Positions 38,582 to 46,997 of a stretch of 64,000 bases of DNA are shown here, piece after piece. Below the pieces are notes generated by a model. It was not told the origin of the DNA. It worked only from the letters and a program-made list of their open reading frames with translations, and did no database searches. Where the stretch lies: the NCBI RefSeq assembly GCF_900156105.1, contig NZ_FTMS01000012.1, positions 62,001 through 126,000 on the forward strand, read 5' to 3'. The position numbers and the translations under genes were made by a program. Positions within the stretch are counted from its first letter, which is position 1. Every line of letters starts with the position of its first letter. Source of the stretch: Alkalispirochaeta americana. Its GTDB lineage: Bacteria; Spirochaetota; Spirochaetia; DSM-27196; Alkalispirochaetaceae.

Positions 38582-39649
38582 ATGAAGCACCCATGGTATT
38601 TGTGGATCCTGGCGATCCCGGGAGTATTCCTTCTGGCATCGTGCAGTTCACCCTTCCAGGAATCTTCCCGGCCCGGGGAGAACCCTGTCCTGACGGTCCG
38701 TCTGCCGGGGCAGGAGAGGATATCGCCGGCCACGGTGATGCCCGATTTCTCCTCCCTTGTGGAAGAGTGGGATCTTACCCTCACCCACCAGACAGACCTG
38801 ACCGAGCGTGTGGCCACCGGCGCTCCCGGCTCGGGTGAGCCGGTCACGATAGACAACCTTTATCCCGGGTTGTGGGATCTGGTGGTGAAGGGGCTCTCGT
38901 CGGAGGGGACGGTCATAGCCCGGGGAGAAGACCTCGGAATATCCCTCTCCCCGGGCGCATCGGAGCAACGCTCCCCCTCGGTGCAGTTTCTGCAAAGCGG
39001 CGATCCCTCGGCCGGCGGCGGGTTTCGCCTCACCCTGACCGTTCCCGCCAGCACCGGTGTGGACTATCTGGAAGCATCCATCGAGGGCCACTTCAGTGAG
39101 GCCCCCTCTCTCGTCGGGATCGAGGGGGAGAAAAAACAGGCCATCCTGGAGGGCTCCGATATTCCTGCGGGAGCCTGGTTCCTGAAGATTGTCTTCCGTC
39201 GGGGTGGTTCCGATGGAACTGTGGCTGCAACCCTTCTGGAAACGATCAACCTCTGGGACGGAGTCATCTCCGATAAATGGATTGACCCCGACGGAACCTT
39301 GCGGGACGAACGACACCTGGCAGAGGGGTTCTTTCTCTGCCCCCGGGCCGAACTGGAAGAACTCCGTCTCGCCCCGGGGGAGCTGGATCAACCTTTTTCG
39401 TCCACCGTCACGAACTACACCTTCACCGCAGGGGTTGCTCAGGAGGTCGCCTTTCGGAGCAGGGGAGTCTCTGCCCAACAGCGCATCTCCTTCCGCTGGA
39501 ACAATAGCGATCCCGAGTTGATCCACAACGATGAGACCCGGAAATTGTCCTTTCCTTCGGGCGATACCACCGGCACCCTCGAGGTGACCGTCACGGCTGC
39601 CGACAGGCAGACAACCCTGACCTACACCGTTCAGGCGGTGCGCTCGTGA
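38582..39649 (+). CDS. lipoprotein with cadherin-like C-terminal domain
   Basis: About 355 residues from ATG 38582 with GGAGG at 38569-38573. Signal peptide and lipobox LLASC give a mature start CSSPFQES. The middle region shares with the next gene a block reading PATVMPDF, LYPG-x-WDL and GTV-x-A, so the two are paralogues. The C-terminal 90 residues match the cadherin-like beta-sandwich pattern (LRLAPGELDQPFSSTVTNYT, then ITVTAA-type ending), common in bacterial surface proteins. No enzymatic motif was seen. The stop overlaps the next start (GTGA). Confidence 0.78.
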   Translation: MKHPWYLWILAIPGVFLLASCSSPFQESSRPGENPVLTVRLPGQERISPATVMPDFSSLVEEWDLTLTHQTDLTERVATGAPGSGEPVTIDNLYPGLWDLVVKGLSSEGTVIARGEDLGISLSPGASEQRSPSVQFLQSGDPSAGGGFRLTLTVPASTGVDYLEASIEGHFSEAPSLVGIEGEKKQAILEGSDIPAGAWFLKIVFRRGGSDGTVAATLLETINLWDGVISDKWIDPDGTLRDERHLAEGFFLCPRAELEELRLAPGELDQPFSSTVTNYTFTAGVAQEVAFRSRGVSAQQRISFRWNNSDPELIHNDETRKLSFPSGDTTGTLEVTVTAADRQTTLTYTVQAVRS

Positions 39650-40992
39650 TCGCCCTGATCGGTGTTCTCCTGTTTGCTTTCTTTTCCTGCGCCGACCCCT
39701 TCGAGGGAAGGCCTTCCGGGCCGCTTCAGGAGGGAGCCGGCTCCGCTGTGGTGGAGCTCAGGTTTTTGCCACAGGGGATGCACCCTGCTACGGTGGTCCC
39801 CTCCACGGTAATGCCCGATTTCACCGGGTCCATCGAGGACTGGAAAGGCCGCTTCACGTGCAGGGACCACGGCACGGAGATCTCCTGGGAAATCCCCGGA
39901 GCGGAGACAACTCATCAGGTAGACACCCTCTATCCGGGAACCTGGGACCTCATCGTGGAGGGCCTGGACCAGGATGGAACGGTCCTTGCCTCGGGAGCGC
40001 GTGAGGAGATCCCCCTCCAGAGCGGACCCAACGATCCTCTGGCCGTGGCGGTAGAGTACCTCCAGGATGACCAGGACACCTCGGGCAGCCTCTCGCTGCG
40101 CCTGGCCTGGCCTCTTCAGATAGGGATCACCCGGATCACCGCGAGTATCGAGGGGCTCGCCGGGATGAATGCGACCTACGAGAGTGCAGATTTTGACACC
40201 TCAGATCCCGGAACTCCTCGGGTTACAATCTCCCTGGCGGACATCCCCGGGGGGGCGCACTCGATGGTCATCTCCTTTTATACGCCCCCCGCTGATCCCG
40301 ACCCGGTGCTTCGGGGAACCTTCCGCGAGGCCATGAACATCTGGACCGGCCAGGTCTCCAACCGGTGGATAGACCCCTCGTCGGGGGATCTCCTGGAGGA
40401 GCGGCTCTTTTCCGCCGATGAGTTCCTCCGCGCCGCCAACGCCCTGTCCGATTTCTCCTTTGTTGCGGGTGAACTGAAGCGCAGCGGGTCTCACGAGAGC
40501 GGCTTCAACGCCGGGCACCTGGACTACACGATCTCTCTGACAGGGGGCGAGCCCCTGCGGTTTGTCGCAGCGGGGGCTGCAGAGGGACAAAAAATCGAGT
40601 ATTCCTGGGACGGTGGCCCCTGGATCGGAATCCTCTCGGGAGCCTTGAGCCCGATCCTGGATCATCCCGAGCGAAAGGACCTGCGCGTTGCCGTCACCGG
40701 TCCCGATCGCGTTTCCCGCCGGGTATATACCATCACCTGTTATCGGACCTACAGGCTTTCCTACGACCCGAACGGTGGGACAGGTACCGTCTCCACGCAA
40801 ACAGTCGATTCCGGAGTAGCTATAACGGTAGCCGAGGCAACCGGCCTGACGCCCCCCGGCTACACCGGGGAAAATCTGGAGTTCCACCAATGGAGCACAG
40901 CCCGCGCCGGCGGGGGGGAGGTCTACGACCCCGGTGATCAGATCACTCTGAGCGGCGATACAACGCTCTTTGCCCAATGGAGGGAGTTGTGA
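39646..40992 (+). CDS. paralogous lipoprotein with C-terminal InlB-type repeat
   Basis: 448 residues, GTG start in a GTGA overlap. Lipobox AFFSC; the mature start CADPFEGR is nearly the same as that of the FN3 lipoprotein at 33679. The central region is paralogous to 38582-39649 (STVMPDFTGSIEDWKGRF; LYPGTWDLIVEGLDQDGTV; IWTGQVSNRWIDPSSG). The C-terminus carries one Listeria-Bacteroides repeat (YDPNGGTGTVSTQTVDSG, then EFHQWST and TLFAQW). It is coupled by another GTGA overlap to the adenylate cyclase gene, which places these lipoproteins and the cyclase in one operon. Function unknown; probably surface-exposed. Confidence 0.78.
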   Translation: MIALIGVLLFAFFSCADPFEGRPSGPLQEGAGSAVVELRFLPQGMHPATVVPSTVMPDFTGSIEDWKGRFTCRDHGTEISWEIPGAETTHQVDTLYPGTWDLIVEGLDQDGTVLASGAREEIPLQSGPNDPLAVAVEYLQDDQDTSGSLSLRLAWPLQIGITRITASIEGLAGMNATYESADFDTSDPGTPRVTISLADIPGGAHSMVISFYTPPADPDPVLRGTFREAMNIWTGQVSNRWIDPSSGDLLEERLFSADEFLRAANALSDFSFVAGELKRSGSHESGFNAGHLDYTISLTGGEPLRFVAAGAAEGQKIEYSWDGGPWIGILSGALSPILDHPERKDLRVAVTGPDRVSRRVYTITCYRTYRLSYDPNGGTGTVSTQTVDSGVAITVAEATGLTPPGYTGENLEFHQWSTARAGGGEVYDPGDQITLSGDTTLFAQWREL

Positions 40993-42845
40993 GAGAGCGA
41001 AGAGTGCCCTTTCCCCTGGTGGTGAAGCTGATCGGTATCATCTCACTGATCGTGGTTATCTCCATGGGGCTGGTAACGGGTCTTGCCACCTGGTTTTACG
41101 CCGAAGATTCCCGAATCCGGGGAGAAGAGCAGAACCTCCTCCTGAGCCAGATCCTGGCGGTGCAGATTGAAAATGAACTTCACTCCCTCTACTCAGGAGC
41201 CCTCTCCTTCCTGGATACCCTGCGGGAGTTCGGGGGAAGTGCCGCTGCGGAGAACCTGGCGGGAGGAAACTACTTTGCCCGGAACCCCGTGGTGGCTTAC
41301 CTGGGGGTTCCCGGGGAACAAGCCCTCCATAATCGCACCTTCCTTGCCGCCTGGGAACTCGAGAAGGAGACGGTGGGGATTATTCTGGAACAGAACGCCA
41401 CCGTCATCGAGAGGGCCAGCGCGGGAGAATCGATCCTGATCAACGTGAGCGGGGCCATGGGAATCCCTGCGGCACTCCTGGCCGCCCCCTATACCGATAT
41501 GGGGTCCGACAACGCCCTGGTCCTCATCTTTTCCACCGAACAGCTTCAGACGATTCTCCAGACCAACGCCGCCAGCGAGCCCTATCTGGTGGGATACAAC
41601 GGCGAGCTTCTGGCGCACCCCGATCAGGACCTGGTCCTTCTGGAGGTCAGTTATGGCACGGACCCGCTGGTGGAGCACATGTTCACCTCTCCCCTGGAAA
41701 CAATGCAATTTCAGTACGAGCTGCCGTCGGGCGAACTCTTCTTTGGAGCCTTTCGGAAGATTCCCTTTGGCCAGGCCACGGTCCTCTCCCGAATATCCCG
41801 GGAGGTCGTCCTGGGAGCTGCCCTGGCCGTGGTTCGCCAGAACCTGTACCTCACGGGAATAGTTCTGGTCCTCTCGGTTCTTGCGGTGTGGTTCTTTTCC
41901 AAAACTGTGAGCCGGCCCGTGATGGCCCTGGTTCAGGGGGCTCGCCAGATCCAGGAGGGCCATTTCGAGCTGAGCCTCCAACCCTCCACTCGGGACGAAC
42001 TGGGACTTCTCACGGAGAGCTTTGTTCAGATGGGGCAGGGCCTGGCCGAGCGGGAACGCATCAAGGACACCTTCGGAAAGTTTGTGAACAAGGACATCGC
42101 GGAGCAGGCCCTTCAGGGAAAACTGGAACTGGGAGGGCAGCGCAAGACCGCAACGATCTTCTTTTCCGACATTCGTTCCTTCACGGCGATCAGCGAGAAG
42201 CTGGATCCGGAAGCAGTCGTGGAGTTTCTCAACGAATACATGACCCTCATGGTCTCCTGCGTGGAGAAAACCCACGGGGTGGTGGACAAGTTTATCGGCG
42301 ATGCGATCATGGCCGTCTGGGGAGCTCCCGTCTCGCAGGGTTCTGCCGAAGCTGATGCGTTGCTGTCGGTCAAGGCAATGCTGATGATGCGCAAAGCGCT
42401 CCTCACTTTCAACCAGGATCGGGGAGGGCCGGGCAGGCCTATCATCCGGATCGGTTGTGGCGTTAACACCGGGAGCTGCCTGGCGGGACAAATTGGCTCG
42501 GCAGAGCGGATGGAATATACCGTAATCGGTGATGCAGTCAATCTGGCGAGCCGAATCGAGGCCCTGAATAAACCCCTGGGTACGGATATCCTCATTTCGG
42601 AGTTCACCTGGGAGCTGGTGCGGGAGCACATCCTGGCCGAGGAGATGCCTCCCATCAGAGTGAAGGGGAAGACTGAACCTCTCAGGATTTACGCTGTGAT
42701 AAATCTGAAAGGTCTCAAGGGACCCCAAACGCTGGCCGAAGTCCGCCGTCTCCTGGGGCTATCTGCCCCGGCAGCGCTGAATACCCCCGGCAAAAAGGAG
42801 CCGGACTGGGAGACAGAAGTAAAGTATGAGATTCTCCCGGAGTGA
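40989..42845 (+). CDS. membrane-bound class III adenylate cyclase
   Basis: About 618 residues from GTG 40989, which has GGAGGG about 5 bases upstream and overlaps the previous stop; ATG 40977 is possible but lacks an SD. A transmembrane helix (about 12-36), a periplasmic sensor region of about 250 residues, a second helix (IVLVLSVLAVWFFS), a HAMP-like linker, then a catalytic domain. Catalytic landmarks are metal-binding FFSDIRSFT and GDAIMAVWG, adenine-selecting DKFIGDA, and YTVIGDAVNLASRIEAL. It makes cAMP in response to an envelope signal. Spirochaetes including Treponema keep such a cyclase beside FecR-like and barrel proteins. Confidence 0.92.
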   Translation: MRERRVPFPLVVKLIGIISLIVVISMGLVTGLATWFYAEDSRIRGEEQNLLLSQILAVQIENELHSLYSGALSFLDTLREFGGSAAAENLAGGNYFARNPVVAYLGVPGEQALHNRTFLAAWELEKETVGIILEQNATVIERASAGESILINVSGAMGIPAALLAAPYTDMGSDNALVLIFSTEQLQTILQTNAASEPYLVGYNGELLAHPDQDLVLLEVSYGTDPLVEHMFTSPLETMQFQYELPSGELFFGAFRKIPFGQATVLSRISREVVLGAALAVVRQNLYLTGIVLVLSVLAVWFFSKTVSRPVMALVQGARQIQEGHFELSLQPSTRDELGLLTESFVQMGQGLAERERIKDTFGKFVNKDIAEQALQGKLELGGQRKTATIFFSDIRSFTAISEKLDPEAVVEFLNEYMTLMVSCVEKTHGVVDKFIGDAIMAVWGAPVSQGSAEADALLSVKAMLMMRKALLTFNQDRGGPGRPIIRIGCGVNTGSCLAGQIGSAERMEYTVIGDAVNLASRIEALNKPLGTDILISEFTWELVREHILAEEMPPIRVKGKTEPLRIYAVINLKGLKGPQTLAEVRRLLGLSAPAALNTPGKKEPDWETEVKYEILPE

Positions 42846-45693
42846 TTTTCTGGTTTCCCTGGGAGCAGCCCTGGCGGTCTTCTGCCTGGGCTTTGCCTAT
42901 TACGGGGAGATCCAGGCCAGTTCACGCGGCGATGAGACAGCCCGGGTAGGGCATATTGTCTTTCGTCGGCGCACTGCCACCCGCAGACCCGCCCGAAGCT
43001 TGCGCTGGGAGCGTCTGAACAATCATGCTCTCATCTATCAGGGCGATACCCTGAGAACGGCCGGTCAGTCCGAAGCAGGAATCATCTTCGACGACGGGAC
43101 AACTCTGGACCTCCTGGAACACTCCCTGGTCGCACTGGATTTCCAGGGGATGATTCGCGAGATCGACTTTCTGGAAGGAACGATCTACGTAGGAGGAGAC
43201 CTTCAGGGAAGCGGCCTGCGGTCGATTCGGGTTGGTTCCGCCCGGATCAGCGCCGACAGCGCCGAGGCAGTCACCATTTCAGGCGATGCCGGAGAGTTTT
43301 CCGTGGACGTTGCGCAGGGAGAGGCCGAGATCGTAACGGATCAGGGAAAAACCATTGTCGTTTCGGAGCATAGCACCTATACCCTTGATACCACCACAGG
43401 AGAAGGCCGGCACAGGTTGCATCAGGTAGTGCCGCTCTGGCCGCGCCAGAACAGCCGACTCATCCATCAATACCAGGAAGAGGCCATTATCCCCTTCCGT
43501 TTTTCCCTGGCCGAAGAAGCGGTCGAACTCCTGGAGGAAGACCGGAAGTTTCTGCTGGAAATAGCCTCGTCGGCAGATTTCTCGTCTCCTCTTGTGGAAC
43601 ACCACCTGATGATCCCTGCCGATGCCCGGGAGGTTCGAAGTGTTTCTCTTCCCCTTGGCCCTGGTCAGTGGTACTGGCGGCTTCGAACACCCTCGGGCGA
43701 CATCTCCTCTCCTGTGAGGCGTTTTGCCTGGCACCATCTGCCACCGCCCCGTCTTTTGTCTCCTGCTGATAACGAAGACCGTTCGTATCGTGCCGGTGCT
43801 CCCCGGGTGCGCTTTTCCTGGCAAGAATCTCCCGGGGCAACGGCCTATCTTCTCGAGATATCGCAGGATCGGGAATTTTCCACCGGTCTGCGAAGGTTCC
43901 GGACAGCTCTTCCCGGACTCACTCTGGACGAGCTTCATCAGGGAAGCTGGTATTGGCGAGTCCACGCCGTCTTCCCCGGGGAATACCTCCACCCGCCAGA
44001 GCCCTCCCGGGAGAGATCCTTTCATCTGTCGGCCCGGGACGACATGGAGCCTGTGGATTTACGGCAGCCCGCTGAGGGGACCTTTCTTGAGGTCCTGCGC
44101 CTTGCCGAAGAAGGCCTCTCCTTTTCCTGGCTTCCCCGGGAGGGCGCTCGTCGGTACGAACTTATTCTGCTGGGTTCCCCCGACCCTGGGCAGCCCCTGG
44201 CGAAGGTCCAGACAGAACAGCCCTTTCTGGTTCTTGATCCTTCGGCCCTGAAGGGTCTGGCGGAAGAACGTCGCCTCCTGTGGACCGTGCGATGGAAAGA
44301 TTCGGAAGGCTCCTGGTCAGAAGTTTCCCCGCCCCGATCCCTGGAGATCGTGGACGGCCGGTTTGCCTTGCGGGCGCTCTTTCCTCCCGACGGCTATACC
44401 CTGGCGCGATCGCTGGGGACCGAGGCCCGCTTCACCTGGTCGCGAAACTTTTCCGCGCCCACGAGCGTCCAGATATCCCGGGACGATGATTTTTCCGATC
44501 CTTTCCTGGAGGAGCGTGTCCAGGGCGAATCGATCTTCGGCCGGGTCTGGCCTCCGGGAACCTATCACTGGCGTCTGCGAACATACAACGTGGACGGTTC
44601 GGTCTTTCTGGAAACACCGCCCCGGGAGCTCCGGGTTGTTCCTCCCCTTGATCCGCCCCGCCTTGAGTATCCCGCCCCGGGTCAGGAGCATCTTCTGTTA
44701 GAGGGCGATCTGACGAAGCTTCGCTGGACCCCCGTGGAGGGGGCCGGTTTTTACCGGATGCAACTTTTCCGGGAAGGCCAGTCAGGGGACCCTCTCTTCG
44801 AGGAACGGTTTCTCCCCGATCCATCCTTTGAGATCCCTCTCGGGAGCCTTCCCTCCGGAACGTACCGGATCGTTCTTCAGGCCTTTGCCCTGGAATCGGA
44901 GAAGAACTCCCGTCTTATCGGCTATCGTTCTACCGGGACCTTCTCTTCCCGGAGACTCTTTCCTGCAGAACTCCAGGAGCCGCCGGACCAGTCATCCTTT
45001 CCCGGGCTGAAGGCCTTGCGCCAGGGAGTGGATCTCTCCTGGATCTCCCGGGAGATGTCCGGCACGATCGACCTCGAACTCTTTCGTGACGGCCAAAGGG
45101 TTGAGGTCCCGGAGTTCTCCGGGGGAGATCTCTCGCTCGGCATCCATGTCGAAAACCATGCCAGCATCCATGCCGCCACCGATCCCGATACCGGCGAAAC
45201 CCGGGTTACCCTGAAGCGTTTGCCCCAGGGAGAGTACCGTTGGCAGATACGCAGCCGATACCGGGGGTTCGACCTCTCCAGCAGGGAGACACGGGGCTTC
45301 TCGGTTGCCCCGATCCCCCTTCTTGACCCTCCCGTTCTGGAGGCCCCGTCCCGGGAGACCGTCCTGGGAGTTTCCTATCTGAGCCGGGCCGAGGACCTTC
45401 GATTTTCCTGGCAACCCCTGGCTGGGGCAAACCGGTATATCTTCCGGCTGATCTGTGAAGAAAGCCGAAGATCCCTCTTGGGGGATCTGCTCTTGGAGGA
45501 GCCGGAGTTTCTCCTGAAGGATCTCTCCCTGCTCGACCGGGGAACCTTTCGGTGGGAGGTTCGAGGACAGCTTCGGGAGGAACCCCAGGTGGTTATTCAG
45601 GAGGGGGCTTCCGCCACGAGTCGTTTCAGGGTGGACCTGCCCGATCTCCGCGCCCCCCAGCTGTTTTTGCAGGATGCTCTCTATGGCTACTGA
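42826..45693 (+). CDS. exported FecR-domain protein with FN3-like repeats
   Basis: 955 residues; its ATG lies 20 bp inside the cyclase gene. The N-terminal hydrophobic segment (FLVSLGAALAVFCLGFAYYG) is a signal anchor or signal peptide. A FecR domain follows (GDTLRTAGQSEAGIIFDDGT, then LDLLEHSLVAL and a repeated V-S-G-D-A beta pattern, about 40-190). The rest, about 700 residues, is a series of FN3/Ig-like segments with F-S-W and Y-W-R-L motifs (FSWQESPGATAYLLEIS; LRWTPVEGAGFYRMQL; FSWQPLAGANRYIFRL). It is probably a periplasmic or surface scaffold. Position and architecture match the middle gene of the Treponema cyclase cluster. Confidence 0.85.
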   Translation: MRFSRSDFLVSLGAALAVFCLGFAYYGEIQASSRGDETARVGHIVFRRRTATRRPARSLRWERLNNHALIYQGDTLRTAGQSEAGIIFDDGTTLDLLEHSLVALDFQGMIREIDFLEGTIYVGGDLQGSGLRSIRVGSARISADSAEAVTISGDAGEFSVDVAQGEAEIVTDQGKTIVVSEHSTYTLDTTTGEGRHRLHQVVPLWPRQNSRLIHQYQEEAIIPFRFSLAEEAVELLEEDRKFLLEIASSADFSSPLVEHHLMIPADAREVRSVSLPLGPGQWYWRLRTPSGDISSPVRRFAWHHLPPPRLLSPADNEDRSYRAGAPRVRFSWQESPGATAYLLEISQDREFSTGLRRFRTALPGLTLDELHQGSWYWRVHAVFPGEYLHPPEPSRERSFHLSARDDMEPVDLRQPAEGTFLEVLRLAEEGLSFSWLPREGARRYELILLGSPDPGQPLAKVQTEQPFLVLDPSALKGLAEERRLLWTVRWKDSEGSWSEVSPPRSLEIVDGRFALRALFPPDGYTLARSLGTEARFTWSRNFSAPTSVQISRDDDFSDPFLEERVQGESIFGRVWPPGTYHWRLRTYNVDGSVFLETPPRELRVVPPLDPPRLEYPAPGQEHLLLEGDLTKLRWTPVEGAGFYRMQLFREGQSGDPLFEERFLPDPSFEIPLGSLPSGTYRIVLQAFALESEKNSRLIGYRSTGTFSSRRLFPAELQEPPDQSSFPGLKALRQGVDLSWISREMSGTIDLELFRDGQRVEVPEFSGGDLSLGIHVENHASIHAATDPDTGETRVTLKRLPQGEYRWQIRSRYRGFDLSSRETRGFSVAPIPLLDPPVLEAPSRETVLGVSYLSRAEDLRFSWQPLAGANRYIFRLICEESRRSLLGDLLLEEPEFLLKDLSLLDRGTFRWEVRGQLREEPQVVIQEGASATSRFRVDLPDLRAPQLFLQDALYGY

Positions 45694-45718
45694 ACTCCTT
45701 TTCCCGAAGGGGTTGTTT

Positions 45719-46954
45719 ATGAAGAACTCCCCGGGGTGCTTGGTGTCAGACTCCATCCGAGGCAGATCGGTCACTCTGGTGGCGTTTCTGGTTCTGCTTC
45801 GACTGCATCTCTTCCCGGTTCCGGTTCTGGCGGTGCCTGGATACACAGATATCTCTGGCGGACATTCCTCTTTCTCCTTCTCTCTGGACGAAAGGGGAGA
45901 GCCCCGGTATACCCAGCATCTGATATGGGAAGCGGTTGATCACGTATTGCGCTATCGGGTAGAGATTGCCAACGGCCGGGGAGACATTCTTCTGGATGAA
46001 TACGTCGAGATCCCCTCCCTGGAGGTTCAGCTCTCGCCGGGTCGCTATCGCTATCGCATTACCCTGTATAACCTGCTGGGACGCCCCGATCTGCAGACCT
46101 CCTGGAGACCCCTGGAGGTTCTCCGGGCCCGGCAGCCTCAAATAACAGAGGTCCAGCCCGCGAGACTTTTTCTGGAGCAGGGCCAGTCCCAGATTCTCCT
46201 CCGGGGAGAGGATCTGGAGGAAGATCTTCTGGTAACTCTGGAAAACGATCAGGGTCGGGCCATCGCCCTGGATCAGGAGGCCCGCGAATATTTCGAGGGC
46301 GATTCCTCTTCCGCTGTGCGGGAAGAAATCCGCCTCCTTCTCCCCCTGGACAGAATCAGCCCCGGTGAGTACCGGCTGGTTGTGAAGAATCCCGGCGGAC
46401 TGGTGCAATCTGTGCCCTTCCCGGTGGGATATCAGAAGCCTTTCGATTTCGCCCTTTCCCTGGGCTGGAGCCCGGTAATCCCTCTGTTTGACTCCTGGTT
46501 CACCGATCTCTGGAGCGACGGGGCCTATCCCCTGGGGCTGACCGTTCAGGGAGACCTCTATGTTCACAAGAGCCGTCGCAACTTTTTTGGCATCGGGTTT
46601 CATTGCAGTCTGGCGTCTCTTGGAGGCGGCCAGGGCGATGCCGATCTGCAGGCGATGCTTTTTGTCTCGGGTCTGCACGGTTCCTGGATGTACCGCCTCA
46701 ATCCCCGCATGGCCCTGGTGGGGCGGCTTGGCCCCGGCCTGGCCTACACGACCATGAACTTCGACTACAGCAAGGCCGGCGAGGGGCCATCGATGGAAAC
46801 GCTGGACCCCGCCCTGTTTGGCGGGACATTTCTGAGTTTTCGCCTCTCCCGCACCGTGCGCCTTCAGGCGGGGGTGCAGATCCAGGCTGTTTTTTACGAC
46901 CAGCAGACGGCAGGTTTTATCAGTCCCGGCATTCACGGAGGGGTTCATTTCTGA
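45719..46954 (+). CDS. putative outer-membrane beta-barrel protein of the cyclase/FecR cluster
   Basis: About 411 residues from ATG 45719 (AAGGGG SD; ATG 45683 is an alternative). A long signal peptide (VTLVAFLVLLRLHLFPVPVL, ending AVPG) is followed by an FN3-like segment (LIWEAVDHVLRYRVEIANG), an IPT-like segment (ITEVQPARLFLEQGQSQILL), and a C-terminal half with alternating beta strands (FALSLGWSPVIPLF, LGLTVQGDLYV, GIGFHCSLASLGGG) ending in HGGVHF. A C-terminal phenylalanine is typical of outer-membrane barrels. The corresponding Treponema protein has been reported to bind fibronectin; transfer of that function is inference. Confidence 0.75.
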   Translation: MKNSPGCLVSDSIRGRSVTLVAFLVLLRLHLFPVPVLAVPGYTDISGGHSSFSFSLDERGEPRYTQHLIWEAVDHVLRYRVEIANGRGDILLDEYVEIPSLEVQLSPGRYRYRITLYNLLGRPDLQTSWRPLEVLRARQPQITEVQPARLFLEQGQSQILLRGEDLEEDLLVTLENDQGRAIALDQEAREYFEGDSSSAVREEIRLLLPLDRISPGEYRLVVKNPGGLVQSVPFPVGYQKPFDFALSLGWSPVIPLFDSWFTDLWSDGAYPLGLTVQGDLYVHKSRRNFFGIGFHCSLASLGGGQGDADLQAMLFVSGLHGSWMYRLNPRMALVGRLGPGLAYTTMNFDYSKAGEGPSMETLDPALFGGTFLSFRLSRTVRLQAGVQIQAVFYDQQTAGFISPGIHGGVHF

Positions 46955-46955
46955 T

Positions 46956-46983
46956 TCTCTTGCAGGAAATCTCTTGCAGGGAA
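46956..46983. repeat. 14-bp tandem repeat between convergent genes
   Basis: TCTCTTGCAGGAAA (46956-46969) and TCTCTTGCAGGGAA (46970-46983), followed by a partial third unit beginning TCTCCTGC. It fills the gap between the barrel-protein gene and trkH. Confidence 0.8.
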
Positions 46984-46997
46984 TCTCCTGCTACAGC

